A model generated the notes under the pieces. That model was not told the DNA's origin. It saw only the letters and a list, made by a program, of their open reading frames with translations, and ran no database searches. This document shows, one piece after another, positions 24,278-35,725 of a DNA stretch of 64,000 nucleotides. A program made the position numbers and the translations under genes. Origin of the DNA: Wurfbainia villosa (lineage: Eukaryota; Streptophyta; Magnoliopsida; Zingiberales; Zingiberaceae); assembly GCA_025175895.1 (NCBI GenBank), contig CM045988.1, forward strand, positions 9,391,647 to 9,455,646, written 5' to 3'. Position 1 is the first letter of the stretch. Every line of letters begins with the position of its first letter.

Positions 24278-24410
24278 TTTAATCTCTAGCATTGGTTCTA
24301 GGGATTTAATCTCGACCGTCAGATCTAGAGATTTAATCTCAACCGTCAGATCTAGAGATTTAATCTCTACCTTTGGATCTAGAGTTTTGTTTCTATCTAT
24401 TGGATCTAAG
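24278..24410 (-). repeat. 27-bp tandem repeat, ~5 units, upstream of LTR TATA box
   Basis: Units contain TTTAATCTCAACCGTC followed by GGATCTAGAGA or variants. Because 27 is a multiple of three, the array produces open frames with a nine-residue period on both strands; these are not genes. Confidence 0.9.
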
Positions 24411-24950
24411 CTTCATGAGGTATTAATATGCTACAATAGGGACCATGAGGAGGAGTTGGATCTTGGCCACCCATGGATCAAGCCCACATAAAGTCCGATC
24501 CATTAATGATAATCCAATCCACTAAAGGATTATCATTGATCTAACTCACCAACCCCCATAAGTTAATATGGGCTCGATATATTATTTGTACATTTTCTCC
24601 CCGTGTTTAAGATCTCGAATGTCCGTCGATTAATTAATTTACTGACCATTAATTAATCAACATCTAACTCCATGAGTAGTACCACTCAACCTTTTCATCA
24701 TGCCAGACCAAGTCCACCTGCAAGTTTTACATGATGAACCTTATGAGCTCTTCAAGGGGACATCATCATCCTAATATATAGGACATGGTTTCCTCCTATA
24801 ATCAACGGCACACCATATAAATAATACCATTTCCCAACTTACCGAGCCTATGTAATGCCCGTAAAATTCTAAACCATTCAAAGTAGTTATATGGGTTTTA
24901 ATGCCCATAAAAGGATTAAAATAAAATAAAATAAAAGATGGGTATAGGTA

Positions 24951-25004
24951 GGATTTGAACCATGAACCTCCTAAGAGGGAGGTAACCTTGACACCACTAG
25001 ACCA
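24951..25004 (-). other. tRNA-like module, antisense to LTR G
   Basis: The minus strand has TGGTCTAGTGG (like a tRNA A box) about 33 bases before GGTTCAAATCC (like a B box), with an ACCTCC...GGAGGT stem between them. I see no complete cloverleaf, so this is not called a tRNA gene. LTR G' has a similar module at the same relative place. Confidence 0.55.
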
Positions 25005-26047
25005 TAGAATGATTCATGGATAAAATATATAAAGAATATACAAAGAATATAGATGGGAAGATGAGGTGTTGGTTCATCCCCCCATGAAAGGATGAAGAGT
25101 GTTCATTCCCTAGGTATTAAAGAGGAGAATTAATACAAGAGAGGAAGAAAAACCCCACTTTCCTTCTTCATTCTCCTTCTTCCTCATCCTTGGCCGAATT
25201 TCTCATTCTCCTTCCTCTCCTTTTCATCCCAAGCTCTAGGGATTCTTGTGTAGGGATTCTCAAGAGGGGTTTTCCAAGAGGAGTTCCCACAAGTCTTAGT
25301 ATTTCTAGAAGATCCAACTCCACCGAAATGTTCCCTCCTCCTTCCTCCTTCACCGAGACCCTAATGCCCTTGTTTGGTGTTTTTGAGAGGGTTTCAAGGG
25401 GATACAAAGGCTTAGTATATGATAGAGGATCACTCCTAAGGCTAAGGAACAAGGGAAGGTCTTCATCTCCTAAAAACCCTTGCGGTATACTAGTACAATA
25501 GCGAGAGGATGTAAGTATCTCTCACCTGCAGTACAAGTAGCTCTTCGATTGTTTTATATAGCTTATTTTTCTATGTTTTGAAGATTATATGTTTGGATCA
25601 TATGATATATGTGTGTGATCAGATTTACAGTTAAGGTATATGTCTTTTTAAGCAATATCTAAGATCACAAAGATGCTATCTTTCACCTATAGCATAAGTA
25701 ACTCTTTGATATGCCCATTTAACTTCTATCACCATGTTTTATTCAAATTTATATGTTCTGTCCAGATTATGTTTGTTTTGAATTTTTAGGTATTTTAAGT
25801 ATATTTCATGTTGAAGCAAGACATAAGATCGCAAAGATGCTTTCCCTATAAGTTTTGGGGACAAAGAGCATGATTGCATGTCTTGAAAGGCTTCCTATAT
25901 GAGTTTTTGGAGTATGATCATGTTAAATGTTTGATAAATGATAAAGAATATGTTTTGATCAGATTATATAGGTGTGTTTATATTTATAGGTAAGTATCCC
26001 CTCACCTGCATACAAGTTGTTTCGATTGATGTTATTAAGTAAAACCC

Positions 26048-26400
26048 TTCATGAACTTTTGGCCAAGACCCTTCCTTATGCTTTCAATGATGATCCATGT
26101 CATACCTTGTATGAATATGATGATGATAAGTTGCTAGATAGGTTTGGTTAGGTGTTTGATCTTAAACACTCCAAGAAACTTTCGGCCAAGACCATTCCTT
26201 GTGCTTTCCATGATGATCCATGCTATAGTTTGTATGAATATGAAGATGATAGGTTGCTAGATAGGTTTGGTTAAGTGTTAGATCTCAAAAACTTCAAGAA
26301 ACTTTCAGCCAAGGTCATTCCTTGTGCTTTCCATGATGGTCCATGCTATACTTTGTATGAATATGAAGATGATATGTTTCTAGATAGGTTTGGTTAAGTG
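26048..26400 (+). repeat. ~122-bp tandem array in LTR G, ~3 units
   Basis: Three diverged units, each with CCAAGACC (or a variant), GTATGAATATGA and AGATAGGTTTGGTTA. LTR G' has the same array type, reversed and longer (46056-46820). Confidence 0.8.
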
Positions 26401-26459
26401 GTTGATCTTCAAACCCTCATAGAACTCTCGGCTAAGCCCCTTTGGACCCCTCATGGTTT

Positions 26460-26700
26460 TTCTATGCTATGCTCTAGATGAGTTCATGCCATGTTTTGAT
26501 GTTAAATGAAGATAATATGTTCTATGCTATGCTCTAGATGAGTTCATGCCATGTTTTGATGTTAGATGAAGATAACATGTTCTATGCTATGCTCGAGATG
26601 AGTTCATGCAATGTTTGATGTTAGATGAAGATAACATGTTCTATGCTATGATCTAGATGAGTTCATGCTATTTTTTGATGTTAGATGAAGATAACGTGTT
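26460..26700 (+). repeat. 60-bp tandem array in LTR G, 4 units
   Basis: Units begin TCTATGCTATGCTCTAGATG near 26461, 26521, 26581 and 26640. The first two are almost identical; later units have small changes. Confidence 0.92.
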
Positions 26701-27414
26701 GTTAGCTAAACTAAATTTAAGTGGTTGAACTTTAAAGCTCCTTGAGACATTCGGCCAAGACCCATTTAGGCCACTAATGGTCTATCATGCTAGGACCTAT
26801 AAGTTGTCATGCTATGTTTTGATTGTAGATGAAGATAACATGTTGTTAGCTAACCTAAATTTAAGTGGTTGATCCTTAAATTTCCTTGAAACATTCGGCC
26901 AAGACCCATTTAGGTCTATCATGCTATGATCTATAAGTTGTCATGCTATGTTTTGAATGTAGATGAAGGTAACATGTTGATAGCTAAGCTAGGTTTAAGA
27001 AATGGATCTTAGGATTCCTTGAAGCTCTCGGCCAAGACTCATTTAAACTCCTAAGGGCCTTCCATTCCATGATTTATATGTGATAGAATTAATATGTGGT
27101 TAGTTAGATCATGCACAAGTTGTTTAGGGTTTAAAATTCTTGGTAGAACCCCATGAAGTTTAGATCACACCATGTTATGCCTATTCATGATGTTTAAGCC
27201 ATACCCTATATGTGTGTGATGTTAATATGATGTTAAGTAGACTTTGCACAAGTTGTTTATCATGTAAACTCCTAAGAACCCTCCCTTAGGGTTTCGGCCA
27301 GGCCATGTGCATGCCCTCTACTAAGTCCTCCATGCCATGCTATATGTAGAAAAAGATGCAAATATGATGTTAGTTAGATTTTATGATAGCATGATTGGTT
27401 TATGTCACTACCTT

Positions 27415-27545
27415 ATGTCCATGTTAATTGTATGAATGTATGATTATATTATGCTCATTGTCATATTAATTGTATGAATGTATGATTATGTTATGCTCAT
27501 TGTCATGTTAATTGTATGAATGTATGATTATGTTATGCTCATTGC
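27415..27545 (+). repeat. Short tandem array in LTR G, ~3 units
   Basis: Three units of about 45 bases, each with TTAATTGTATGAATGTATGA followed by TTATGCTCATTG. Confidence 0.85.
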
Positions 27546-27599
27546 ATCATGATGAACAAGTATGGATGATGAAAATGCCTAAGAGATGCTTCCCTATGA

Positions 27600-28000
27600 A
27601 TGGGGACTAAGAGCACTCTTTATGTTATGAAAAGAAATATGATATGTTATAAAGAAGGAACATGATATGCTATGAGAAGGAACATGATATGTTATGAAAA
27701 GAAATATGATATGTTATGATAAGGAACATGATATGCTATTTTACTTTTTGCATGGATTGTACCAGACCCTAACAAGGTCCAAGGGATGGGCTCCTAAGTT
27801 GCCCTAGGCCGACGGACATAGTACATGCCTAGGATGGGCTTCTATGTTATGATTGCCCCTAGGTCGACAGTCATAGTACGGACCTAGTACGGGATGGGCT
27901 CCTAAGTTGCCCTAGGTCGACTGACATAGTACGTGCCTAGGATGGGCTTCTATGTTATGATTGCCCCTAGGTCGACGGACATAGTACGGGCCTAATAACC
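27600..28000 (+). repeat. Two further tandem arrays in LTR G
   Basis: 27620-27740 repeats GAAATATGATATGTTAT / GGAACATGATATGCTAT-type units. 27785-28000 has two ~120-bp units with GATGGGCTCCTAAGTTGCCC and CCCCTAGGTCGAC. The counterpart in G' is 45480-45690. Confidence 0.8.
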
Positions 28001-28179
28001 TAGTAGGTCCGGGATTAGCTACCTCGGGTCTATTTAGGGATGCGCGCAATGATGATGATGAATGTGGTACAATGTCGGTCCCAATATGTTGAGATTATGT
28101 TTACATACCTATAATATATATGTTTTCAAAGAGCATCCTGCATATACCTTTATTTCATTTCTAGATCATATGATGTTAT

Positions 28180-28465
28180 ATGCATGTTATGTTTAATTAT
28201 GTTCTTAGATGTTTATATTAATGTTATGCTTATGTTCTGGTATGTTACATGCATGTTATGTTACTTATGTTCTTAGATGTTTATATGAATGCTATGCTTA
28301 TGTTCTGGTATGTTTATATGCATGATATGTTTGCTTATGTTATTGAATGTTATACGAATGCTATGTTCATGTTCTGGTATGTTTATACGCATGCAATGCT
28401 TGTTTATATGTTCGTGTACGTTTATATGAATGTTATGCTTATATGCGCTTCTATGATCATGTCCC
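28180..28465 (+). repeat. Diverged tandem array in LTR G (ATGTTATGCTTATGTTC type)
   Basis: Four or five ~60-bp units rich in TATG and ATGCTTATGTTCTGGTATG. Reads through as an open frame (28249-28479) of Met-rich low-complexity peptide; not a gene. Counterpart in G' is 44930-45400. Confidence 0.8.
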
Positions 28466-29138
28466 TACTCTATGCTTAATGCTTGACGTATGGTTTTTGT
28501 GAGTAGGACAGGATCTTACTAAGCCTATGTGCTTATAGTTTTATATTCCCTTGTACTGTAGATAAGGGTAAAGAATAGCTAAACTAAAGGGAGTAGCAGG
28601 AGGGGCAAGGTGTGTGTGGTAGTGGCATGGTGGAAGAGATCTGTTATGTTTCCCATACTTATGCACATTTTCTTTAAGTTGAAAGTCATGAACTGGAACA
28701 AGTATTTATGAAATGATGATGCATTCTTATGTTAAAAGAAAGAAGAAAAAAAAAAGTCGAAAGTCTTCTGCTGTAAGAAGTATATGTAGTCTTCCGCTGT
28801 AATGCATGTATGTACGATCGCGTCGTGCCGCCCCTCCAAACTGGAACAAGTGCACTAGTGTGATTCTATGGTCAAGACAAACCAATATCAAATCACATTA
28901 CAACCATTCCAATGGTTAGTCCAAAGTCATCTAGGTTGTGAGCCTTTACTTATACTTTACAAGGAGCCGATAACATGATCTCCCGTGTGACACCACACAC
29001 CATGTTATCTACAATGTAATGTATTAGACAATATGCATAACCATAAAAATATGCAAATAATGATCATGTGATTCTTATTTCAAAAATAAAGATGTTCATA
29101 CAAAAGATAGACTTTTCAGTATACATCCCAACACTTTC

Positions 29139-32100
29139 TTGGAGTCCTACATGCTAAAACAAGCCAAAATGGTGTCTATGTATGAAGCTTGAGATAAGAA
29201 CAACATCCTTTTTCTACGATCCCTTATAACCTTGATCCCAAGGATGTGTCCCACTTCTCCCAAGTCCTTCATATCAAACTGTTTAGACAACCATACCATT
29301 ACGTCCGATAACACCTTGACATTGTTTCCAATTAACAAAATGTCATCTACGTATAGTACAAGAAATACCACTACGTTTCCGTCACATCTTGTATACACAA
29401 GACTCATCCGGACTTTGAATAAATCCATAAGACTGGATTACCTCATCAAAGCGGATGTTCCAAGACCTCGAAGCTTGCTTCAATCCATAAATGGACCGAT
29501 TAAGTATGCACAGAAGATGCTCTTTGCCCATTGCAATGAATCCTTCTAGTTGCTTCATATAGATGTTCTCTTCAAGACTTCCATTAAGGAAAGATGTATT
29601 TACATCCATCTGTCATACCTCATAATTCATATGAGCAGCAATACATAAGAGAATCTGGATAGACTTAAGCATGGCTACCGGCGAAAAGGTCTCCTCATAA
29701 TCAATACCCTCTTTCTGAGTATACCCCTTCGCAACAAGCCTCGCTTTGAAGGTCTCAAACTTCCCGTCTGTTCCTCTCTTTCTTTTGTAGATCCACTTGC
29801 ATCCAATGACTTTTACACCATTAGGTGGTTCTACTAGCTCCCAGACCTAATTTGAATCCATAGATTCTATTTCAGAATTCATCATACTTTGCCAAGATAC
29901 CGCATCTTTATCTTGGATCGCCTCGTCATATGCCCAGGGATCAGGTTCATGTTCGCCAGGGATCAAATCAGAAGATTCTCCCAAGAACATGAATCTATCA
30001 GGCTGTCTAACAACCCTCCCACTACGATGAGGTATCACCTGTGTATTCTCTGTGACACGCGGTGTAGTGACTTGTGGTATATCCTCTTGTACCAGTGGTA
30101 CTGAAGCAGTGACTTTCCCTCTCAATTCCTCCAGAATAATCTTACTCATGGGTCTGTGGTTCATCACATAGTCTTCCTCTAGAAATGTGGCGTTCATACT
30201 AACGATCACCCTCTGATCTCTAGGACTATAAAATAAACCACCTTTCGTTCCTCTAGGATAGCCAATGAACATGCACACTTCTGTACGAGGTTCTAACTTA
30301 CCAGCATCTACCTTCAGCACTTGTGCTGGACTCCCCCAAATCTGAATATGTCTCAGACTGGGCTTTCACCCAGTCCACAATTCTGTGGGAGTAGAAGGCA
30401 CTGATTTAGATGGTACCAAGTTCAGAATATACACTGTCGTATCTAGAGCATATCCCCAGAACGAATCTGGCAACTCAGAATAACTCATCATCGATCTAAC
30501 CATCTCAATAAGAGTCCTATTCCTTCACTCTGCTACACCATTCTGCTGGGGTGTGCCAGGTGCAGATAATTGGGATTGAATCCCAGCCTCTGATAAGTAA
30601 TTCCTAAACTCTCCCAAGAGGTACTCGCTACCACAATCAGATCATAGTGTCTTGATACTTTTACCTTGACATTTCTCCACATCAGCCTTGAATTCTTTGA
30701 ACCTGTCAAAGCATTCAGACTTGCTGCGCATCAAGTAAATGTATCCATATCTTGAATAATCGTCTATAAAAGAGACGAAATATTCAAAACCACCTCTTCT
30801 CTGGATCGACATAGGACCACACAAATCAGAATGAACCAATTCCAACACATCTTTGGCTCTATACCCCTTGGCCTTAAAAGGCTCTTGGTCATTTTACCTT
30901 CCAAGCAAGATTCGTAGGTTGGGAAATCTTCCACTACTAATGAACCCAGAGGTCCATCAGCTATCAACCTTTGAATTCTACTTAGGTTAATATGACCTAG
31001 CCTTAGATGTCAAAGATATGTTTGGTTCATCTTCGAAGGTTCTTTTCTCTTATTAGAATTAGAAGATGAGTTATTTACTTTTATTTGCATTGTGGGAGCT
31101 TTTGGTTCAAGGGTATATAAATTTCCTATCAATGCATTAGAACAGATAATCTCCCTATTCCTTTTTATAACAACTCTGTCATTAAAAGAAATAGAATATC
31201 CATCCATAAACAATTTAGAAACCGAAATCAAATTCTTTCTAAATAAAGGTACATAAAGGAAATTTTTCAGAACCAAAATTTTATTCCCCTCAAAAGACAA
31301 ATAAACATCTCCCACTGCAATAGCCGACACCTTCGTGGCATTGCCCAAGTAAACGGTAATCTCCCCCTTAGCTAGTCGTCTTATTTCCTGGAACCCCTGC
31401 AAAGTATTGCAGACATGATCAGTGGCTCCCGTATCTACACACCAGGTGCCGGTAGATAACACCGCTAAATATGTTTCAACAACTAGACCAAAGGATATAC
31501 CTTTGTTCTTCTTTAGCCTTCCAATGTCCAAGCTGCAAGTGAAGCACTTGCCTTCGCTTCTTCACCTCCCGATCCTCCCCACCTTTCCCACCTTGTTTCT
31601 TCTTCTTCTGCCTTCGCTAAGTAGAAACCTTTGGGGCACCATGGCTCGTGGCTCAACTGGACGAAACAATCTTCCCGTAGCAATACGCAACTGAACGAAG
31701 CATTACACGCCACGGAGTTCTGTCAGAAGTTCCGCCAACGAATACAACCTCTTATTCATGTTGTAGTTCAGGAGAAACTGCTCAAAACTCCTAGGTAGAG
31801 ACTGGAAAATGATATCGACCTAGGTTTCCCCATCGATCTCAGCTCCAAGGACTTCCAGCTCATTCAAATGAGCCATCATCTTGAGAACATGATCCCTCAC
31901 GGGTGTTCCCTCGATCATGGTGGTCGTCATCAAGTTCCTCATGGCTTCCTGCCTAGCAGACCGATTCTGGTGTCTGAAAAGCTCTTTGAGATTGAGCATC
32001 ATGTCATAAGCAGTGGGCATGGCTTGCTGCTGATGTTGCAATACATTTGATATAGAAGCCAAAATATAACACCGCGCCATCTCATCAGCCTTCATCCACT

Positions 32101-32284
32101 TCTTATAACTCTCCTTCTCCTTTTCCCTAGAATCATCCGCAGGCTTAGGAGGATGCTCTTTGAAGAGTACATATTTGTACTCCTCAGCAGTCAAGACAAT
32201 GTCAAGATTCCTCTTCCAATCAACATAATTGGGTCCAGTAAGTTTATTTTCTTTCAATATCATAGCAAGTGGGTTGAAAGTCAT
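29139..32284 (-). pseudogene. DF gag-pol pseudogene, Gag through RT
   Basis: Starts at 32284 (MTFNPLAMILKENKLTGPNY). Gag runs to about 31560; a damaged zinc knuckle (CFTC..., frameshifted before GHW) lies near 31520-31550; protease WCVDTGATDHVCN has an intact Asp-Thr-Gly; pre-integrase LRLGHINLSRIQR; integrase LVHSDLCGPM, DDYSRYGYIYLM; linker from 30320 (CMFIGYPRGTKGG); RT with VWELVEPPNGVKVIGCKWI, YEETFSPVAMLKS, MDVNTSFLNG, SIYGLKQASRSWN, LYVDDILLIGN. It reaches …DSKK at 29139, where solo LTR 1 interrupts; a stop replaces a codon four residues earlier. Several stops and frameshifts. It encodes the usual copia machinery but is a different family from B/C. Confidence 0.9.
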
Positions 32285-33333
32285 TTTTGAAAAACCTAAG
32301 AATCACATAGATCAAAACATTAGATTTCAAAAAATTATTGATTCCTCAAATAATAAAATTTTAAAATCAACCAACACCTCAAAACACCGAGAATATCGTA
32401 TGCCACGATAGTGTGGACGTGATGTATACGAATTCTACATTTGTAAGAGGAGGTTTTACCCATTAATTTTACTATCTTGTCAACCTAACTTTTTGACAAA
32501 TAAAATTAATAGTTAGTTCCTCTTCGGCCCTACAAATAAAAGCAGTGACTTCGATGGGAAGGATACTCCTATTTGCATCTAGCTAAGTGTTCACCATTAC
32601 TCGGTACTAAGGTAATTATCTCGGGTTATGTGCCTTCCGATGGGGAAGTACACACACTTCTTAATAATTTCCTATAATCATATTCGACCCTGTGATCTGC
32701 AAACAAACTCATCTGATATGGAGGAAGGCACTCAGAGCTGACGCGCAAGTTTGTTTGCATCACATGTCAAATCATAATGGAGGCCGTGGGAATTTATAAA
32801 AATATCCCTCTCCCACTTAGTAATTTAAAATTGAGGAATTTTCCTAGCCTACGACATGCATATCAAACAAGAAGCAATAAATATGAAAAAAATATTTTCC
32901 AACTATTATGGCTTTTGTTCTCCAATATGCCTCACGTCGTATCGCCATCTCGTCCGCTCCTCCCTACACCATGTACAAGCCATCCGGAGATCCGAGCCAA
33001 GAAAAACTATTTTAATTTACATCCATCGATCCTATACTCCACGAAGGAGTGTACATGAAATCTAGATCGAAAATAAACTAAAATAAAAGGAGTGGCTAAA
33101 CAATGTCGTACTTAATTACAAAAATTAAATACTAGCCTCCTCAATCCCAAGGATTCAAATAATATACAATTACACACATACAATCACATACACACATATG
33201 GCCATAATAGTTGGATCCTATGCCTGCAACCAAAAAGTTAACCTACGCACATCCTACTATTATCCGACACATATAATATATGAAAAGTATATAAAAGTAA
33301 CCGAATCCTAAACACACAAAACCGAAAACCGTT
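32285..33333 (-). other. DF 5' leader (untranslated)
   Basis: About 1 kb between primer site and Gag start. AT-rich, no credible ORF and no tandem repeat that I can see. The plus-strand ORFs at 32777-33058 and 32856-33065 overlap in different frames and look incidental. Confidence 0.75.
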
Positions 33334-33345
33334 GCTCTGATACCA
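33334..33345 (-). other. Primer binding site of DF
   Basis: GCTCTGATACCA on the plus strand (TGGTATCAGAGC on the element strand), two bases from the LTR start. Confidence 0.92.
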
Positions 33346-34146
33346 TTTGAAGGGAGGAAACTTCGCTTCCCACTTCAACTCGGTCGCTTGTTCAAGGCAA
33401 TCCCATCTATGTCCCTGGATAAACAAATTTATCCTTGACAAAGATGGATTACCCAATCAACCATTCCATCATCGTGCTATTCGATCAGAGTGGTCAATTG
33501 AACTAACTTGTTGTTCAAGCAACCTACCTCTATCCTTCGAATAGCCACAGAATAGACGATGTACGGATCACCGATTTTTTATTTGAATTCAGGGTCCAAG
33601 TAAATTAGCCACATAACATAGTAAACAACCATATACATAAAACAAAAGAACACTAATCAAAATAAACAATATTATACCTCTTGTTATACCTCTTGATCTT
33701 CTATTGTATGTCCTTCCTCCTTTTGGACGTCATGTGGGCGACGATCTTCCAAAAATCGAAGCCTCCTAGATCACGTTCTTCCCTTTCTTGCTTGCTCCAA
33801 ATGAAGGGAAGAATGAAATGAAACTCTTCTCCTATCTAGGACCAGCCACCAAGTCAATGAACTTGATGTTGCCGCTAGCCAAGGAGGAGAAAAAGGAGTA
33901 TAGGCGCCGACCAAAAGCTCCAAGGGAAGAGACCCTAGCTCTTACCGTCGGCCAAGGAAGAGAGAAAGAGGATTGGGACGCCGGCCAAGGATGAGAGGAA
34001 GAAGAGAGGTGCCGACCAAAACCCTAGGAAGAAGGGAAAGTCTTGCCGCCCAAGGTTTCTCCAAACCCTAGCCGCCCAATGCCTCTCCAAGCCCTAGCCG
34101 CCCAAAACCTTAATCTCCCTTGTGTTGTTGCCGCCCACCCCTTAAG

Positions 34147-34161
34147 CCTCCTTTTATAGAG
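34147..34161 (-). promoter_or_regulatory. TATA box of DF 5' LTR
   Basis: The minus strand reads CTCTATAAAAGGAGG; conserved in sequence and position in all three DF-type LTRs with this region. Confidence 0.78.
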
Positions 34162-34177
34162 CTAGGCTTAAGCCTCC

Positions 34178-34365
34178 TTTTAATCTCCACCATCGGATCT
34201 AGGGATTTAATCTCAACCGTCGGATCTAGGGATTTAATCTCAACCGTTGGATCTAGAGATTTAATCTCCACCGTCGGATATAAAAATTTAATCTCCACCG
34301 TTGGATCTAGAGATTTAATCTCCACCATCGGATCTAGAGTTTCATTTTCCATCATCGGATCTAAG
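34178..34365 (-). repeat. 27-bp tandem repeat, ~7 units, upstream of TATA box
   Basis: Seven units of the same 27-bp repeat that has about five units in each solo LTR. It starts about 17 bases upstream of the TATA box on the element strand. It accounts for the 116-residue and 91-residue frames here, which are artefacts. Confidence 0.92.
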
Positions 34366-35269
34366 CTCCATGAGGGTTTTAATAGGCTACAATAGGGACC
34401 ATGAGGAGGAGTTGGATCTTGGCCACCCAATTGATCAAGCCCACATAAAGTCAGATCCATTAATGATAATCCATTCCACTAGAGGATTATCATTGATCTA
34501 CCTCACCAACCCACATAAATTAATATGGGCTCTATATATTATTTGTACAAATGTCTCCCCGTGTTTAAGATCTCGAATGTCCATCAATTAATAAATTTAC
34601 TGACAATTAATTAATCAACATCTAACTCCATGAGTAGTACCACTCAACCTTATCATCATGCCGGACCAAGTCCACCTGCAGGGTTTACATGATGAACCTT
34701 ATGAGCTTCTCAAGGGGACATCATCATCCTAATATATAGGACACGATTTCCTCCTATAATCAATGGCACGCCATATAAATAATATCATTTCCCAACTTAC
34801 CGTGCCTATCGATTTACTCTATAAATCTCGCCCATTGGTAAATCAAAGAAATGAATACTAAGTATATGTTCCCGTTATTATATCGGGATTAAGAGCATGT
34901 ACAACATAATATCCGAGGTCCAATTCAATTATGTAGTCAGTAACAAATCAAATCACCTCTAAGTCGGTCATGCTCAATACACACAAAGTGTACTAGTGTA
35001 ATTCTATGGTTAAGACAAACCAACACCAAATCACACTACAACCATTCCAATGGTTTATCCATAACCATCTCGGTTGTGAGCCTTTACTTATACTTCACAA
35101 GGAAGTGATAACATGATCTCCCGTGTGACACTACACACCATGTTATTTATAATGTAATGTATTAGACAATATGCATAACCATAAATATGCAAACAATGAT
35201 CATATGATTCTTATTTCAAAAATAAAGATGTTCATACAAAAAATAGACTTTTCAGTATACATCCCAACA

Positions 35270-35417
35270 GCTTGGACTTTCACCGCCAAGGATACACACT
35301 TGGACTTACGTGGCCAACCCATGTTGGACTTTCAATGACAATCCCAAGTCATGCATTTTGTCTAACATCAAAATACAGTTCGAGTCAAACTCGAGTCCTG
35401 GGTCGATTGCACTAATA
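35270..35417 (-). repeat. H 3' LTR, last 148 bp
   Basis: Matches 41833-41981 of the 5' LTR, ending GCACTAATA instead of GCACCAACA. The rest was displaced when DF inserted at GCTTGGACTTTC. Confidence 0.88.
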
Positions 35418-35432
35418 ATCTCCCCCTTTTTG
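35418..35432 (-). other. Polypurine tract of H
   Basis: ATCTCCCCCTTTTTG on the plus strand, i.e. CAAAAAGGGGGAGAT on the element strand; the same sequence is in J (58168-58182). Confidence 0.9.
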
Positions 35433-35454
35433 ATATTTGACAAAACCTCAAATC

Positions 35455-35725
35455 CAAGTCTACCAATTATCCCCAATTGGCAATTCTCACATCCAAATGA
35501 GAACTCCAGCTATCCCAATTGTTAACTTCTCCCCCTATTTGACATACATAAAAAAGGTCCTCCCCAAGGGTATGAATGTCTCATATCCCAATGAGATCTT
35601 ACAATCTCTCCCTTGGAGGAACACATGCCTACAATCTTCTAGTGATAAGTCTCATATCACTTAAGAGAGGCAATCTCCCAATTTTCCTCCCATGAGGAAA
35701 AATACACATCCATCTTTCCATGATG
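35455..35725 (-). other. Stem-loop array in H 3' untranslated region
   Basis: Series of short perfect inverted repeats, each with a 4-8-base loop: CCAATT (loop ATCCCC), TTCTCA (loop CATCCAAA), TCTCAT (loop ATCCCA), AGTGATA (loop AGTCTCA), TTTTCCTC (loop CCAT; 35682-35701) and ATCCATC (loop TTTCCAT). J has a matching series. See findings. Confidence 0.8.

Larger units (their letters stand above)
24851..28844 (+). repeat. G: long LTR of a Ty3/gypsy (Tekay/Del-like) element, 3' end missing
   Basis: Starts TGTAATGCCCGTAAAATTC at 24851 and stops at GCCGCCCCTCCAAACT, short of the CCCTAGGAAAGGGCG...TGACA end seen reversed in G' (44517 onward). About 4.0 kb, no coding region. It holds a tRNA-like module, many tandem arrays, and a GC-richer stretch with repeated CCTAGGTCGAC motifs. 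It lies in solo LTR 1 in the opposite orientation. It could be a solo LTR or one end of a larger element; without its right end this cannot be decided. Confidence 0.85.
23249..29133 (-). repeat. Solo LTR 1 of the DF family, interrupted by gypsy LTR G
   Basis: Starts TGAAGGG and ends CATCCCAACA, like the DF 5' LTR, with 5-bp duplications CTTTC at 23244-23248 and 29134-29138. There is no internal region, so it is a solo LTR left by LTR-LTR recombination. The two LTR parts are 23249-24850 and about 28853-29133; about 200 bp that should join them are missing. It has an extra ~35 bases after its start compared with the other DF-type LTRs. It sits in an element of its own family. Confidence 0.9.
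13032..35269 (-). mobile_element. Element DF: Ty1/copia retrotransposon, minus strand, three nested insertions
   Basis: Reassembled from four pieces: 5' LTR 33348-35269, internal 29139-33347, internal 23204-23248, internal 13499-14250, and the tail of the 3' LTR 13032-13498. The intervening insertions are the solo LTR (23249-29133, TSD CTTTC) and element C (14251-23198, TSD ACATC). The reading frame is continuous across both sites once an insertion and one duplication copy are discounted, which is strong evidence for a single original element. It was itself inserted in the 3' LTR of element H; its outer TSD cannot be checked because its 3' LTR is cut by the junction with element B. Confidence 0.9.
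33348..35269 (-). repeat. DF 5' LTR (1.9 kb)
   Basis: Starts TGAAGGGAGGAAACTTCGC and ends CAGTATACATCCCAACA. The reference copy for this LTR type; others are 13032-13498 (tail), 23249-29133 (solo, interrupted) and 37487-39367 (solo). Downstream of its TATA box it has a purine-rich leader with repeated GCCGCCCA and GGCCAA words. Confidence 0.93.

Noticed and set aside
24951..25004. Functional tRNA gene
   Set aside because: A- and B-box-like words only; no full cloverleaf or acceptor stem in G. The version in G' has an acceptor-like stem but only 64 bases and no clear anticodon arm.
25190..25501. 103-codon ORF as host gene exon
   Set aside because: Within LTR G, Ser/Phe-rich and without domain; the G' counterpart does not keep it open.
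34110..34460. Nine-residue repeat proteins on both strands (also 24261-24491, 38201-38621)
   Set aside because: Produced by the 27-bp promoter array, whose unit length is a multiple of three.
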